The position numbers and the translations under genes were made by a program. A DNA stretch of 64,000 bases, taken from the NCBI GenBank assembly GCA_015058215.1, contig SVCU01000009.1:1-64000 (forward strand), in the 5' to 3' direction. The DNA comes from Clostridiales bacterium. Lineage in GTDB: Bacteria; Bacillota; Clostridia; Peptostreptococcales; Anaerovoracaceae. Shown here piece by piece: positions 42,801-50,491 of the stretch; within the stretch, counting starts at the first letter, position 1; each line of letters opens with the position of its first letter. The notes under the pieces were generated by a model, which was given only the letters and a program-made list of their open reading frames with translations, was not told where the DNA came from and did no database searches.

Positions 42801-45758
42801 GCTACGATCTCCTCCGTGAATAGATCCTTCGCAGAAGCCAAGTGGGAGTCCATCTCTGAAGCGGCAGAAGCGCTGTACAACGACAACTCCGACAAGGCGG
42901 GCAAGGTTGAGTACAGAGGCGCACTCGGCAAACTGCAGCATCTCACCGGCCTGGACATGATGACTCCTGAAGCATACTTCCACCACCTGGGAGAAAGCGG
43001 TGACTCGCTGTTCCGCGTGATGCGAAATGCCCAGGATAAGCACATTGGCATTATGAAAGCCGTTGCCGACTTCACCGAAAGAACGCTGAAAGGCGTGAAC
43101 GTCAGAGACCTGGAAGGTAAGAACCAGACCGTCACTCTCGGCGGAATGAAGGTTGAAATGAGCACCGCGCAGCTGATGGAACTGTATGCTCTTATGAGAC
43201 GTAAGCAGGCACAGGAACACATTCTGATCGGCGGTATCGTTCTTGACATCCCCGGCAAGGGCCTGCGCGTGAAGAGCAAGCCTACTCCTATTCGGAACAT
43301 CAAGCTGGAAGAACTGGCAAGGGCGACCGACAAACTGACTGCGAAGCAGAGGGAAGTGGTAGAAGCGCTGCAGACCTACGCATCCACCGAACTGAGCAGA
43401 TATGGCAACGAAGCGGCCATGCAGGTGTACAACTACACCAAGTTCCACGAAGATAACTACTGGCCCATCCGAGTCAACCGCCAGGAAGTCAGAAGTGACA
43501 TCCAGCGCGACACCGGCGTAACGACCGTAGCGAACAAGGGCATGACCAAGGCAACCAAGCCTCACGCCAACAACTCCCTGCGGATCGGCAGCATCTTCGA
43601 TACCTTCTCCAACCATGCAACCGAAATGGCTACCTACGCAGCCTGGCTGGCTCCTACGGAAGACTTGAACCGTATTCGGAACTACACCTTCCGAGACGAA
43701 GACAAGATCACTGTAGCGACCGTGAAGGGCCTGATCGACACTGTACACGGCAGACAGGGATCCCAGTACCTGGAGAACCTGCTTGCCGACATTGCACACG
43801 GCGTTAAGAGTACCCACGGCGAGACCAACTACATGAGCAGCCTGGTGGCAAACTACAAGGCGGCATCTGTAGGCGCAAACCTGCGAGTCATTATCCAGCA
43901 GCCCACGGCAATCCTCCGTGCGCTGGACATGATCGACAGCAAGTACATGCTGGCAGCAGGCAATCCTATGGCAGGCTGGAAGAAGGCTACCAAGTACGCT
44001 CCCATTGCACAGTGGAAGGATTGGGGCTACTTTGACATCAACACCGGCAGACAGCTCAAGGACGTACTGTTCGACGGCGAAACTGCTTTGGATAAAGTCA
44101 AGCGCATCTCCATGTGGGGCGCTGGCAAGGCGGACAGCATTTCCTGGGGCTACCTGTGGAACGCTGTGGAAGCTGAAGTCAAGGCCCAGCGCCGCAGCCT
44201 GAAGCCTGGCAGCGAAGCCTTCTACAAGGCTGTAGCAGCCCGCTTCACTGAGATTGTAGACCATACTCAGGTGGTAGACGGCATCCTGCAGAGATCCCAG
44301 ATCATGCGTAGCTCTGACGGTATCAAGAAGATGGCAACGTCCTTCATGGGCGAACCCACGAAGATCTACAACATGCTGCTATCTGCGATCCACGACGTTA
44401 AGTACGGCCCGAAGGATATGCAGAAGGTAGCCAAGAAGCGGCTCGCAAGAACCGTGACCGCTCTTGTGATCTCCGGCATGGTCAATGCTATGGCACAGTC
44501 TGTAATGGACGCTGTAAGAGACGACGACAAGGACAAGGACTACCTGGAAAAGTGGCTGGCCGCCTTCTTTGGTATCACCGGCGAAGAGGAAACCTTCGGC
44601 GAGTACGTCAAAGCGTTCTTTGGCGGTAACATCGGCAACACGGTCAACCCGGCAGGATACATCCCCTTCGTTAAGGATGCTCTGTCCATCATCCAGGGCT
44701 ACGACGTTTCCCGTATGGACATGGAAAGCATCGAAAAGACGCTGACCGCATCCACGAACATGATCAAGGCGCTCTCTGGCGAAGGAAAGTACACCATCGG
44801 ATCCGCCTTTGCAAACCTGTTCGCTGAAGCTGCTCGTCTGTTCGGTGTACCCGTGGCAAACCTGAAGCGAGATGTTAAGGCGTTCGCAATGCTCTCCGCA
44901 GTGGAAAGCGACAACTACTGGCTGCAGTACCAGATGGAAAAGGCATCGCTCAGACTCAACTACTCCTCCAATAAGGGAACCTTCCTGGACATCCTGTACA
45001 GGGCATACGCTGAAGGCGACAGAGAAGCCTACGATCGCATCTCCCAGGATATGATCGAAAACGGCTTCAGCGCTAAAGACATCGAGTCTGGCATGAAGTC
45101 CAGAGCGAAGAAGGCCGGAGTAAGCACAGACAACCTGGATCGCTTCACTTTAGGCGTAGGAGTCGAACCTATGTTCGCAGAAACCGTTGACTCCGAGCAG
45201 GAAGAGGAGTATAATATTGGTATGCTGAACGGCAGGGAATACAGCTGGTTCGTCGAAGATAGAGGCGACATTCTGGACGAGATCATCAGTGATTTTGAAC
45301 GGCGTGGATTTGGAAGTCTTGACGAAGCAACGGCAAACGATCTTCTGAACGCAGCCTATGCTTATGCAGAGGAAACTGCACTGGAGAACGTTTCCGGCGG
45401 CGAGTATGACAGTGACACTAAATGGATCAACCTGGCTCAGGAATCCTCTTCTATCGGCTTGACTGCTTCCGAGTACATCATGCTGAAGGAAGAATACAGT
45501 GCCTCTTCGCTCGGCGCAAAAGGCGTGTATGAAGCCTACGATGCCGGCGTTCCCGTCGAAACCTATCTGGAATTCAGACGACAAGTCAACGATCTCCCGA
45601 CTGGTCTCGGCAAGCAGCGCAAGGCAGCGGTTCAGCAGATTCTCCGTAACATGGGCTTGACTCAGTCTGAATACAATTACTTGTACAGCACTGAGTACAA
45701 GTCCGAGAGCGGGAGTTCCGGCTTCGGCAGCAGCTCCGGCTCTGGCTTTGGCAGATAG
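36831..45758 (+). CDS. Giant phage polyvalent/virion protein with ADP-ribosyltransferase-like domains, 5' truncated
   Basis: About 2,975 codons open from 36831; the first start-like codon is TTG 36957, but ADP-ribosyltransferase homology (YRNLTFDF ... FTSASKT ... EQEVLFPR, an R-S-ExE pattern) begins before it, so the 5' end is lost. Numbering from TTG: a low-complexity part at about 85-150; a domain with GHEGRHRMIALKNAGVEK (ParB-like) at 158-355; two PolyVal-type ART domains (VFHGMGDRYNVY near 390; LKLYHGTESFGF near 582, ending NGYDGVVFRN); a phage domain with FGDITLVMNKSTIDPKASKK near 1010; and a long helical C-terminal part (1513-2933) with a hydrophobic stretch near 2500 and a Gly/Ser tail. 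Five FSMK/FSLK repeats separate the parts. Such proteins are thought to be injected with phage DNA to counter host defences. Confidence 0.75.
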   Translation, partial: PYRRFAENLDSAIRKLPRHPGIAYRNLTFDFSLGGIDAQNKFLADHAEGKIVRYKAFTSASKTADGHPLDGELIVNMVLEGENAADLEGIGMQSEQEVLFPRKTAFIVTKQTIGADGKPLIYAKEVTKNEQKRTEGKPERDPGRGSGQGPGLSQPDLQRVQTSQEGNSVVREAQGMDSRRGSGRRGGLQGVSEEVKFSMKIDTTDLHDNAPEIISNLKTRALSSKYYNRGKFASYTAERLQRELNYSFAKGHKDYAKSYIAWVDPDDFLYATTSSAEQREWLRSESTDLDLERLRKESQPIYLHVDFETGRIVGHEGRHRMIALKNAGVEKVAVILDARNDDRYNTKPIEWMKIHGQRFGEGQVGAGFSVMDVLPLSERYADAVKKLFSETEGSVQFSMKDSDYLAAVKRGDMETAQKMVDEAAKNAGYTEEVFHGMGDRYNVYKSGDGQYGAGVYFTYSKDIADGYGPVVDRLYVKVGQIADYDNAYKILGMKDNQTMDEFAQFLGFPGFDEMINDWDNDPTNIESNPELVELLKNEGFEGFVDDGNNGFVLWDFEGIEYRIKSAEPVTYDDNGNVIPLSKRFDSGNPDIRFSMKDSDGNKLSKAQVEYFRNSKVRDRDGNLLKLYHGTESFGFTVLDFSKSDDGTSFFMTDDPTMAESYSGTDKVRSVVSPDRSNHPDPYAIPLADAVDEYNRLIDGNVTLLDTAEKLHEWADKCLTRTRKEIRETTETIGRLKEATFDGKYAAYVSEALEALDPVRVVYEKAKAAITAEEMDAAHDAMLRIREHDLRRKVDNANVFYWNIRINLHFFQAAQDFHQAAKALRAAESGESLIAAKNNYVFSEQVLREDLENQYQYADEAEEGNYELYANLVNPLIVDAHGAYWNHLWNWSKAAHLKEQDVEVKRADDAFRLYRKATNKEIPAAAVYFNGHNEDRDPKSLLPLMLDKANYAIDIQTESRFKTRDIATWAKRNGYDGVVFRNIVDYGANGYGEEPATVVVAFDSNQVKAADNLNPTTDPDIRFSMKAPVEETKNLIALHNLSEDKLLKALNLGGFPMPSIAVTKTDIPHTNFGDITLVMNKSTIDPKASKKNTVYSADAWTPTFPQIEYEADRAVEGRISDKYYALQRKYGSELVRPLYGYANYLGDELNRYGGEEGIINRHLDDTGMMQVYLADSGKEPVQEIKKEIVTRLDKNATDKYDYLIDNLGEDVVRDLVVHGDETPAAARKRWMEEHGEALQVAYRGYLIENGLAQDVADQVMDAIKPGEMVRDVVSARNYLKTGAETTRTEIDSAATNEAIRKAAGKGYESWLRDLFSGVVADTGIYNNKDLFTPSGNRRSFKQTHYPVTLENIAKAMAEQNDGNTKNVSGFYGVKSLRAGTAKRFASIKEMHEYKGRLKHLTQEEADAITDALHARMNALITKILDTKKRGAYSNDFMAYDSIGNMLMEASELKTKSIDSISKLCKEWHYDLNNGIVAEIRDLLFDVAQMPVNIFEAKPERAVRFDEVLAAVIPDNSSDNLRAGLENAGVKVMEYAAGDNDTRLNLINSVDDAKFSLKGSSDLLKENAKLREVNAALREQFKTTKFAKVDKAALDKFTKQLLKDYYSGSDINEVRSSLDEVYSYIANGEDGQPPVWSEVQRRAYDVALEVLEGASALDDAMYQEYKPLREQMRTMGLTLDKRYEHDLIGYEDLNEFRKANFGRIKMVSNGVPVDVAYSELAQMYPEFFDESQYTNQAEQLSHIEEVLMAMQPQEVNPFDHDMREAATWMAQDIVERFFELPQAKPTFADKAERKLTMQKIHDAGKLQKVREQSQAKIRRIIEANREKVAEVRSKERQKRDDAVRKVKEHYREKDAKARESRAARDLRDKIIRHTGELSAKLIANTDKKHIPEQLKPAVVELLQSINLESNYTYDPATDSYKKNDLGLPTRRTKAFAALKELYQQMATELVIDPDLMGDDGFLSKVAALADKRIVDMNLAELETVWNAVRGIEATISSVNRSFAEAKWESISEAAEALYNDNSDKAGKVEYRGALGKLQHLTGLDMMTPEAYFHHLGESGDSLFRVMRNAQDKHIGIMKAVADFTERTLKGVNVRDLEGKNQTVTLGGMKVEMSTAQLMELYALMRRKQAQEHILIGGIVLDIPGKGLRVKSKPTPIRNIKLEELARATDKLTAKQREVVEALQTYASTELSRYGNEAAMQVYNYTKFHEDNYWPIRVNRQEVRSDIQRDTGVTTVANKGMTKATKPHANNSLRIGSIFDTFSNHATEMATYAAWLAPTEDLNRIRNYTFRDEDKITVATVKGLIDTVHGRQGSQYLENLLADIAHGVKSTHGETNYMSSLVANYKAASVGANLRVIIQQPTAILRALDMIDSKYMLAAGNPMAGWKKATKYAPIAQWKDWGYFDINTGRQLKDVLFDGETALDKVKRISMWGAGKADSISWGYLWNAVEAEVKAQRRSLKPGSEAFYKAVAARFTEIVDHTQVVDGILQRSQIMRSSDGIKKMATSFMGEPTKIYNMLLSAIHDVKYGPKDMQKVAKKRLARTVTALVISGMVNAMAQSVMDAVRDDDKDKDYLEKWLAAFFGITGEEETFGEYVKAFFGGNIGNTVNPAGYIPFVKDALSIIQGYDVSRMDMESIEKTLTASTNMIKALSGEGKYTIGSAFANLFAEAARLFGVPVANLKRDVKAFAMLSAVESDNYWLQYQMEKASLRLNYSSNKGTFLDILYRAYAEGDREAYDRISQDMIENGFSAKDIESGMKSRAKKAGVSTDNLDRFTLGVGVEPMFAETVDSEQEEEYNIGMLNGREYSWFVEDRGDILDEIISDFERRGFGSLDEATANDLLNAAYAYAEETALENVSGGEYDSDTKWINLAQESSSIGLTASEYIMLKEEYSASSLGAKGVYEAYDAGVPVETYLEFRRQVNDLPTGLGKQRKAAVQQILRNMGLTQSEYNYLYSTEYKSESGSSGFGSSSGSGFGR
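37216..37416 (+). CDS. Small Cys/His-rich protein overlapping the giant gene in another frame
   Basis: 66 codons in the +1 frame relative to the giant ORF, preceded by AAAGGAGG with 8 bases to the ATG, a very strong ribosome binding site. The product (CNECRHHRKGTLWCEKHKEW ... DCKEYLKK) has a C-x2-C ... C pattern like a small zinc ribbon and natural composition. The giant frame read over the same bases is low-complexity and Gly/Arg/Gln-rich. This suggests the small gene is the original coding frame here and the giant ORF reads through it, perhaps after a fusion. Function unknown. Confidence 0.55.
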   Translation: MNRNELKESLKGILAEDRGKAPAYHSPICNECRHHRKGTLWCEKHKEWIPEEVLDGEADCKEYLKK

Positions 45759-45774
45759 AAAGTGAGTAGTAAGA

Positions 45775-46152
45775 ATGAATAGTGTTATCTTGATGGGTAG
45801 ACTGACCAAAGACCCCGAAGTACGTTACACCTCCTCTCAGAAACCTGTGGCAAACTTCAACCTGGCTGTAGATCGCAGATTCAGCAAAGAAGACCAGGCG
45901 GATTTCATCCCCTGTGTCGCCTGGAACAAGACCGCAGAGTTCATGGAGAAATACATCCACAAAGGCCAGCGTGTCCTGGTGACCGGCTCTCTCCAGAGCA
46001 GATCCTGGGAAACTTCCGACGGGCAGAAAAGATCAGCCCTGGAAGTGAACGTGATCGATGTGGAATTTGCGGATTCTAAACAGAGCGCACCTGGCAGACA
46101 GGAAGCAGCTCCTGCAGGATTTGCAGCACTGGATGATGATTGTCCCTTCTAA
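45775..46152 (+). CDS. ssb: Phage single-stranded DNA-binding protein
   Basis: 125 residues with an OB fold: NSVILMGRLTKDPEVRYTSS, VANFNLAVDRRFSKEDQADF, IPCVAWNKTAEFMEKYIHKG and QRVLVTGSLQSRSWETSDGQ, then a short linker and an acidic tip DDDCPF, the docking peptide for replication and repair proteins. It lies 16 bases after the giant gene, the last gene of the element before attR. Confidence 0.93.
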   Translation: MNSVILMGRLTKDPEVRYTSSQKPVANFNLAVDRRFSKEDQADFIPCVAWNKTAEFMEKYIHKGQRVLVTGSLQSRSWETSDGQKRSALEVNVIDVEFADSKQSAPGRQEAAPAGFAALDDDCPF

Positions 46153-46200
46153 AGGGCATCTCATATACGTTTCTCTTTTTCCTGTGTGACCCCCATAAAG

Positions 46201-46236
46201 CAAAGAAGGACGGCAGAAATGCCGTCCTCTTTGTTT
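46201..46236 (+). terminator. Terminator at the right end of the element
   Basis: CAAAGAAGGACGGCA / TGCCGTCCTCTTTG with GAAA loop (one unpaired A), followed by T-rich sequence; it ends transcription of ssb before attR. Confidence 0.8.
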
Positions 46237-46256
46237 GCTCAATTATCTTCGTCGTT

Positions 46257-46289
46257 GATATGTCGGTTTCGTACAGGCAGATGAATCCG
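46257..46289. other. attR of the integrated element
   Basis: GATATGTCGGTTTCGT (46257-46272) is the inverted counterpart of the attL arm. It is followed by the core CAGGCAGATGAATCCG (46274-46289), which runs in frame into the rest of the DUF2130 gene. Confidence 0.75.
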
Positions 46290-47464
46290 GCTATCAGCAG
46301 ATCGCCCAGCAGATTCGCGATAAAGAATTCGAAAAAGAACTGAACCGTCGCCAAGAAGAACTGGCCGAAAAGCGCAAAAGCGAACTGGAACTGCTGCGCA
46401 TCAAAAGCGAGCAAGAAAAGGTGGACGCTCTGTCCAAGCTGGAAGCGGCCCTGGCAGAGCGGGACAGCAAAGTGGCGGCGCTGGAAGCCAAATTGGCGGC
46501 CGGCGAAACCGAAAAGAAGCTGGCCGTGGCGGAGGCCGTGGGTCGGAAAGATAAGGAACTGTCCGAGAAAGCCGCAGAACTCATCGAGCTGCGGGGCAAG
46601 CTGACCAGCCAGGAAAACGAAAGCAAACTGAAGGAAAAATCCCTGCAGGAGCAGTACGAAGGCAAACTGAAACTGAAGGACGAGCAGATCGAATACTATA
46701 AAGATTTTAAGGCCAAGCAGTCCACCAAGATGGTGGGGGAAAGCTTGGAACAGCACTGTCTGACCCAGTTCAACAGCCTGCGCATGACCGCCTTCCCCAA
46801 CGCCTATTTTGAGAAGGATAACGACGCCCGTACCGGCAGCAAGGGCGACTTCATTTTCCGCGAATCGGACGAAGACGGTACCGAATTCATCTCCATCATG
46901 TTCGAAATGAAAAACGAGATGGACACCACCGCCACCAAGCACAAGAACGAAGATTTCTTCAAGGAACTGGATAAGGACCGCCGGGAGAAGGGCTGCGAAT
47001 ACGCGGTGCTGGTGTCTCTGCTGGAAATCGACAACGAGCTGTACAACAACGGCATTGTGGACGTATCGTACCGCTATCCCAAGATGTACGTGATCCGGCC
47101 CCAGTTCTTCATTCCCATGATCACCCTGCTGCGGAACGCCGCCCTCAATTCCCTGAAGTACCAGAGAGAACTGGAAGTGGTGCGCAACCAGCAGATCGAT
47201 ATCATGCACTTTGAAGAAAACATGAACGCCTTCAAGGACGCTTTCGGCCGCAATTACCGGCTGGCCAGCGAGAAGTTCCAGAAGGCCATCGACGAGATCG
47301 ACAAGACCATCGACCACCTGCAGAAGACCAAGGAAGCGCTGCTGTCCTCGGAAAACAATCTGCGGCTGGCCAACAACAAGGCGGAGGAACTTTCCGTCAA
47401 GAAGCTGACCAAGAACGCCCCCAGTGTAAAGGCTATGTTCGACGATCTGAATGGGAAAAAGTGA
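46271..47464 (+). pseudogene. C-terminal fragment of the DUF2130 protein
   Basis: In frame from the att core: QADESGYQQIAQQIRDKEFE, a long coiled coil (residues about 20-150 of the fragment) and the DUF2130 domain (MVGESLEQHCLTQFNSLRMT, AYFEKDNDARTGSKGDFIFR, FISIMFEMKNEMDTTATKHK, GCEYAVLVSLLE, KMYVIRPQFFIPMITLLRNA). The intact protein would be about 410 residues. An in-frame TGA at 46256 cuts it off from the element, and the first internal start is GTG 46421, so only a zinc-finger-less product could be made. The domain has similarities to nuclease-like folds, but its role is unknown. Confidence 0.85.
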
Positions 47465-47536
47465 TTGCGAAAAAGCGGAAAAGACCGTTTTGCACACAGC
47501 GTTGCCCTGGATAAGTAAAGTAGAATGAAACCGTAC

Positions 47537-47582
47537 AAAAACCCCGTCAGAGAGGCGATTTTGGCCCTCTGGCGGGGTTTTA
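47537..47582. terminator. Terminator between DUF2130 and lrgB
   Basis: AAAACCCCG-T-CAGAG / CTCTG-G-CGGGGTTTT stem (47538-47552 / 47567-47581). It is A-rich on the left and T-rich on the right and can serve both convergent genes. The rest of 47465-47615 shows nothing recognisable. Confidence 0.8.
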
Positions 47583-47615
47583 AACTGCAGATGGAAAGGG
47601 CGGCGACAAATTCCC

Positions 47616-48308
47616 CTAAATCAGATATCCGAACACAGTGGCGGCCAGAACGGTCAGCACGCCGGATACCACGATGGACAAACTGCTCATGGCACCTTCC
47701 ACGGGGCCCATTTCCATAGCCTTCGTGGTGCCCATCACGTGGGAGGCGGAGCCGATGGCGATGCCCTTGGCCATGGGTTCCGTGATGCGGAAGAGTTTGC
47801 AGACCGTTTCCGCCATCATATTGCCGCTGATGCCGGTGATGGCAATGATGGCTGCCGCCAGACCGGGGTAGCCGCCCAGTTCTTCGGAGACCGCCATGCC
47901 GATGGCGGTGGTGATGGACTTGGGCAGGAAGGTGGCATACTCTTCGTGGGTGAAGCCCAGGATCACCGCAAAGACGGCGATCACCAGCAGGCTGGAGGCC
48001 ACGCCGGACAGGATGCCCAGCAGCACCGCTTTGTAGTTCTTTTTCAGCACGTTAAACTGCTCGTAGAGGGGCAGTGCCAGACAGACGGTGGCGGGAGTCA
48101 GGAAGAAGGTGATGTACTTGGTGCCCGCTTCGTAGGTTTTATAGTCGATGCCCAGTACCACCAGGGTGAGGATGGTCAGGATCAAAGCCACCACCATGGG
48201 ATTGCAGAGAGGAGACTTGAATCGCTTCTGCAGCAGGGTGCCGAATACATAGGCCAGCACGCTGATGAACACGCCGAAGAAGGTGGAGTTTTGCAGGAAA
48301 TCCATCAT
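47616..48308 (-). CDS. lrgB: LrgB/CidB family membrane protein
   Basis: 230 residues, about six transmembrane helices, with the LrgB signatures PLCNPMVVALILTILTLV, FLTPATVCLALPLYEQF, FLPKSITTAIGMAVSEELGG and GIAIGSASHVMGTTKAMEMG. LrgAB-type pairs were first described as modulators of autolysis and are also known as pyruvate or overflow-acid transporters. The start overlaps the lrgA stop by 4 bases (ATGA), with GGAGG upstream, so the pair is translationally coupled. Confidence 0.93.
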   Translation of the reverse strand: MMDFLQNSTFFGVFISVLAYVFGTLLQKRFKSPLCNPMVVALILTILTLVVLGIDYKTYEAGTKYITFFLTPATVCLALPLYEQFNVLKKNYKAVLLGILSGVASSLLVIAVFAVILGFTHEEYATFLPKSITTAIGMAVSEELGGYPGLAAAIIAITGISGNMMAETVCKLFRITEPMAKGIAIGSASHVMGTTKAMEMGPVEGAMSSLSIVVSGVLTVLAATVFGYLI

Positions 48309-48712
48309 TTTGTCTGACCTCCTTCCGCTTCAGAGGCGGCTGCATCTTCTGTGGCTGCGCCGCGCTTTTTCCCCAGGCGCAGCACCAGCTGGGTCACATG
48401 GCCGGAGACCACCATGACCACTGCGGTAGAGCCCAGGGTCAGCAGCAGATAGGGCAGCCAGGATTCCTTCAGCAGGGCAGCAGAATCCAGAAGCCCCGCT
48501 GCGGAGGGCAGCAGCAGGAAGGGCATTACTGCAATTAAAAAACCGGCGGTTTCTTTGATGGCCGCCGGTTTTACAATGCCAAACAGCAATGCCAGAAACA
48601 GCAGCACAAGCCCGTAAATATTGCCCGGAATGGGCAGGGGGATCAGCCCGTTCAGGAATTCTCCCAAAAAGGAGAAGACCAGAATGATCGCAAACTGTTT
48701 CAGGTATTTCAT
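48305..48712 (-). CDS. lrgA: LrgA/CidA family membrane protein
   Basis: The frame is open to 48766, but the ATG at 48712 gives MKYLKQFAIILVFSFLGEFL, the usual LrgA N-terminus, so that start is used (135 residues). Four transmembrane helices, with the motif LIPLPIPGNIYGLVLLFLAL and FLIAVMPFLLLPSAAGLLDS. It starts directly after the tauE stop (TAATATG), suggesting coupled translation. It works with LrgB. Confidence 0.9.
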   Translation of the reverse strand: MKYLKQFAIILVFSFLGEFLNGLIPLPIPGNIYGLVLLFLALLFGIVKPAAIKETAGFLIAVMPFLLLPSAAGLLDSAALLKESWLPYLLLTLGSTAVVMVVSGHVTQLVLRLGKKRGAATEDAAASEAEGGQTK

Positions 48713-48713
48713 A

Positions 48714-49502
48714 TTAAGCAAGCAGGGTATTGTAGGCCATGGCGATGCCGCCTGCCACCAGAACACTGTAGACCATCAGACGGAAGGTTTCTACATTGAT
48801 GCGCTTGTGGACCAGGTTGCCGATGAAGATGCCCAGACACATGAAGGGGATGGTGGCCAGCATCAGCTTGCCCATATCCAGGGTGAAGTCGCCGGCGAAC
48901 CAGCTCTGACCCACCAGGATCAGGCCCAGGATGATCCAGACCAGAGACATGGTACCGCGCATTTTGCGGGGTTCGGGCAGAGCCTGTGCGGTGTAGACCA
49001 CGAACAGGGGGCCGCCGGAACCGAAGGCACCATGTACCACGCCGCCCACGAAGATCAGGGCATACATGATGAACTTCTTGAAGCCGGTGGCGGGAGCAGC
49101 AGCTGCTTTCAGCTCTACGCCGGCTTTCTTGGCCTTGACTTCCTTGATGCCGGTCAGGACACCGCGGATGCCGATGATGACCATGAAGGCGGCCAGGATA
49201 CACTTCAGTACAGCTTCGGGGAAGGCGGTACGGACGGCGAAGCCCACGGGCATGCCGATACCGGCCAGGACCACGATGGTCAGCAGGGCTTTCCAGCTGA
49301 TGTGCTTGCGGTCCATGATCAGGATGATCAGGGAAGTGACCAGAGAGTTGGCGGTCAGCAGCAGAACAGCTTCGTCAGCGGACAGCATCATGAAGGCGAA
49401 GGGGAGGGCCAGGATGGTGGAACCGAAACCGGTGATGCCTTCGATGGTGAAGGTGCAGACCAGCACCAGGCCCAAAAGGAGAATAGTGGTTAATTCAAGC
49501 AT
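48714..49502 (-). CDS. TauE/SafE (TSUP) family anion exporter
   Basis: 262 residues, about eight transmembrane helices in two similar halves, typical of the sulfite/sulfonate exporter TSUP family (FTIEGITGFGSTILALPFAF near residue 18; FVGGVVHGAFGSGGPLFVVY near 150). Members export sulfite, sulfoacetate or other organic anions; the substrate cannot be read here. It sits between a phosphate butyryltransferase gene and lrgAB, hinting at disposal of a fermentation acid. Confidence 0.85.
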   Translation of the reverse strand: MLELTTILLLGLVLVCTFTIEGITGFGSTILALPFAFMMLSADEAVLLLTANSLVTSLIILIMDRKHISWKALLTIVVLAGIGMPVGFAVRTAFPEAVLKCILAAFMVIIGIRGVLTGIKEVKAKKAGVELKAAAAPATGFKKFIMYALIFVGGVVHGAFGSGGPLFVVYTAQALPEPRKMRGTMSLVWIILGLILVGQSWFAGDFTLDMGKLMLATIPFMCLGIFIGNLVHKRINVETFRLMVYSVLVAGGIAMAYNTLLA

Positions 49503-49544
49503 TGATTTTCAGTCTCTTTCTTTCAGATTAACAGCCGAAGAGGC

Positions 49545-50453
49545 TTATTTATCGCCGGCAGCCATGAGGGCCATCAGCAGGGAGAGATACTTTTCTTCGG
49601 ACTTTGCGCCGCGGGAGGTGAGGGCGATGGGCATACGTGCACCCAGGATGCAGCCGGCCATCTTACCGTTGCTGGTATGTACCATGCTCTTGGTCAGGAT
49701 GTTGCCGCTGTTGATGTCGGGGGTCAGGATCACGTCGAAGTTGCCGGTGACGGGGCTCTTATAGCCCTTGATGTCGGCGCATTCCTGGCTGAAGGCCAGG
49801 TCGAAAGCCATGGGGCCGCCCACGATGCAGTTGCCGTACTTGCCTTCGGCAGCGTTCTTGGTCATCTGTTCGGCGTCGCTGGTTTCCACCATGCGGTGGC
49901 TGACGCGTTCGGTGGCGGTCATGCAGCAGACGATGGGCTGTTCGTAACCCATGGTATGGAACAGGTCCAGAGCGTTCTTCAGGATCATTTCCTTTTCTTC
50001 GAAGGTGGGGTGGGGAGTCATGCCGCCGTCGGTGATGCCGAAGAGCTTGTGGTATGCGGGGATCTCAACCAGAGAAACGTGGGAGATGCCCACCTTGCCG
50101 AACTTTTCGTTTTCGGTGCGGACGATGACGCGCAGCAGGATCTCGGTGGACAGGGTGCCCTTCAGAACCAGATCGCCCTTGCCTTCGTCTACCAGAGCGA
50201 CGGCCAGGCTGGCGGCTTCTGCGTCTTCGTTTACATAGATGCATTCGACGGTGCTCAGGTCGAAACCGGCTTCGGCAGCGCCTTTTTCCATCTTTTCCTT
50301 GATCCCGCAGAGGGTGAAGGTGAGATTGCCGTGTTCGTTGGCCATCTGCATGGCTTCGAAGGTGTGGCCGTCATGGGGAGCGGCTACAACGACGTGCTTG
50401 GGAGACATACCGGCCAGACCGGCAGCCATTTCTTCAAAATTATGAAATACCAT
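49545..50453 (-). CDS. ptb: Phosphate butyryltransferase / phosphate acyltransferase
   Basis: 302 residues of the Pta/Ptb family: VVAAPHDGHTFEAMQMANEH, GDLVLKGTLSTEILLRVIV, ISHVSLVEIPAYHKLFGITD, GGPMAFDLAFSQECADIKGY, VILTPDINSGNILTKSMVHT. It converts acyl-CoA and phosphate to acyl phosphate, which a kinase (none nearby) would use to make ATP. Length and motifs favour Ptb over Pta. First gene of a four-gene operon with tauE and lrgAB; RBS AAGGAGG. Confidence 0.88.
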   Translation of the reverse strand: MVFHNFEEMAAGLAGMSPKHVVVAAPHDGHTFEAMQMANEHGNLTFTLCGIKEKMEKGAAEAGFDLSTVECIYVNEDAEAASLAVALVDEGKGDLVLKGTLSTEILLRVIVRTENEKFGKVGISHVSLVEIPAYHKLFGITDGGMTPHPTFEEKEMILKNALDLFHTMGYEQPIVCCMTATERVSHRMVETSDAEQMTKNAAEGKYGNCIVGGPMAFDLAFSQECADIKGYKSPVTGNFDVILTPDINSGNILTKSMVHTSNGKMAGCILGARMPIALTSRGAKSEEKYLSLLMALMAAGDK

Positions 50454-50491
50454 GGAAAAACCTCCTTAATAGTTATCAATTCAACAGTAAA

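Larger units (their letters stand above)
36217..46273. mobile_element. ~10-kb phage-derived integrated element inserted in the DUF2130 gene
   Basis: Bounded by the imperfect 16-base core repeat and by inverted arms at each end. It contains a serine recombinase remnant next to attL, a giant virion/polyvalent protein gene, a small Cys-rich ORF and an SSB gene next to attR. Restoring the host gene by joining the flanks gives an uninterrupted DUF2130 reading frame. Capsid, tail, terminase, lysis and repressor genes are missing and the recombinase is truncated, so this is a deleted prophage remnant or satellite, probably unable to excise alone. Confidence 0.85.

Noticed and set aside
39195..44264. 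1,689-codon minus-strand frame opposite the giant phage gene
   Set aside because: Composition of the translation is typical of an antisense shadow (rich in Leu, Val, His, Gln) with no motif or RBS; the plus strand has clear domains.
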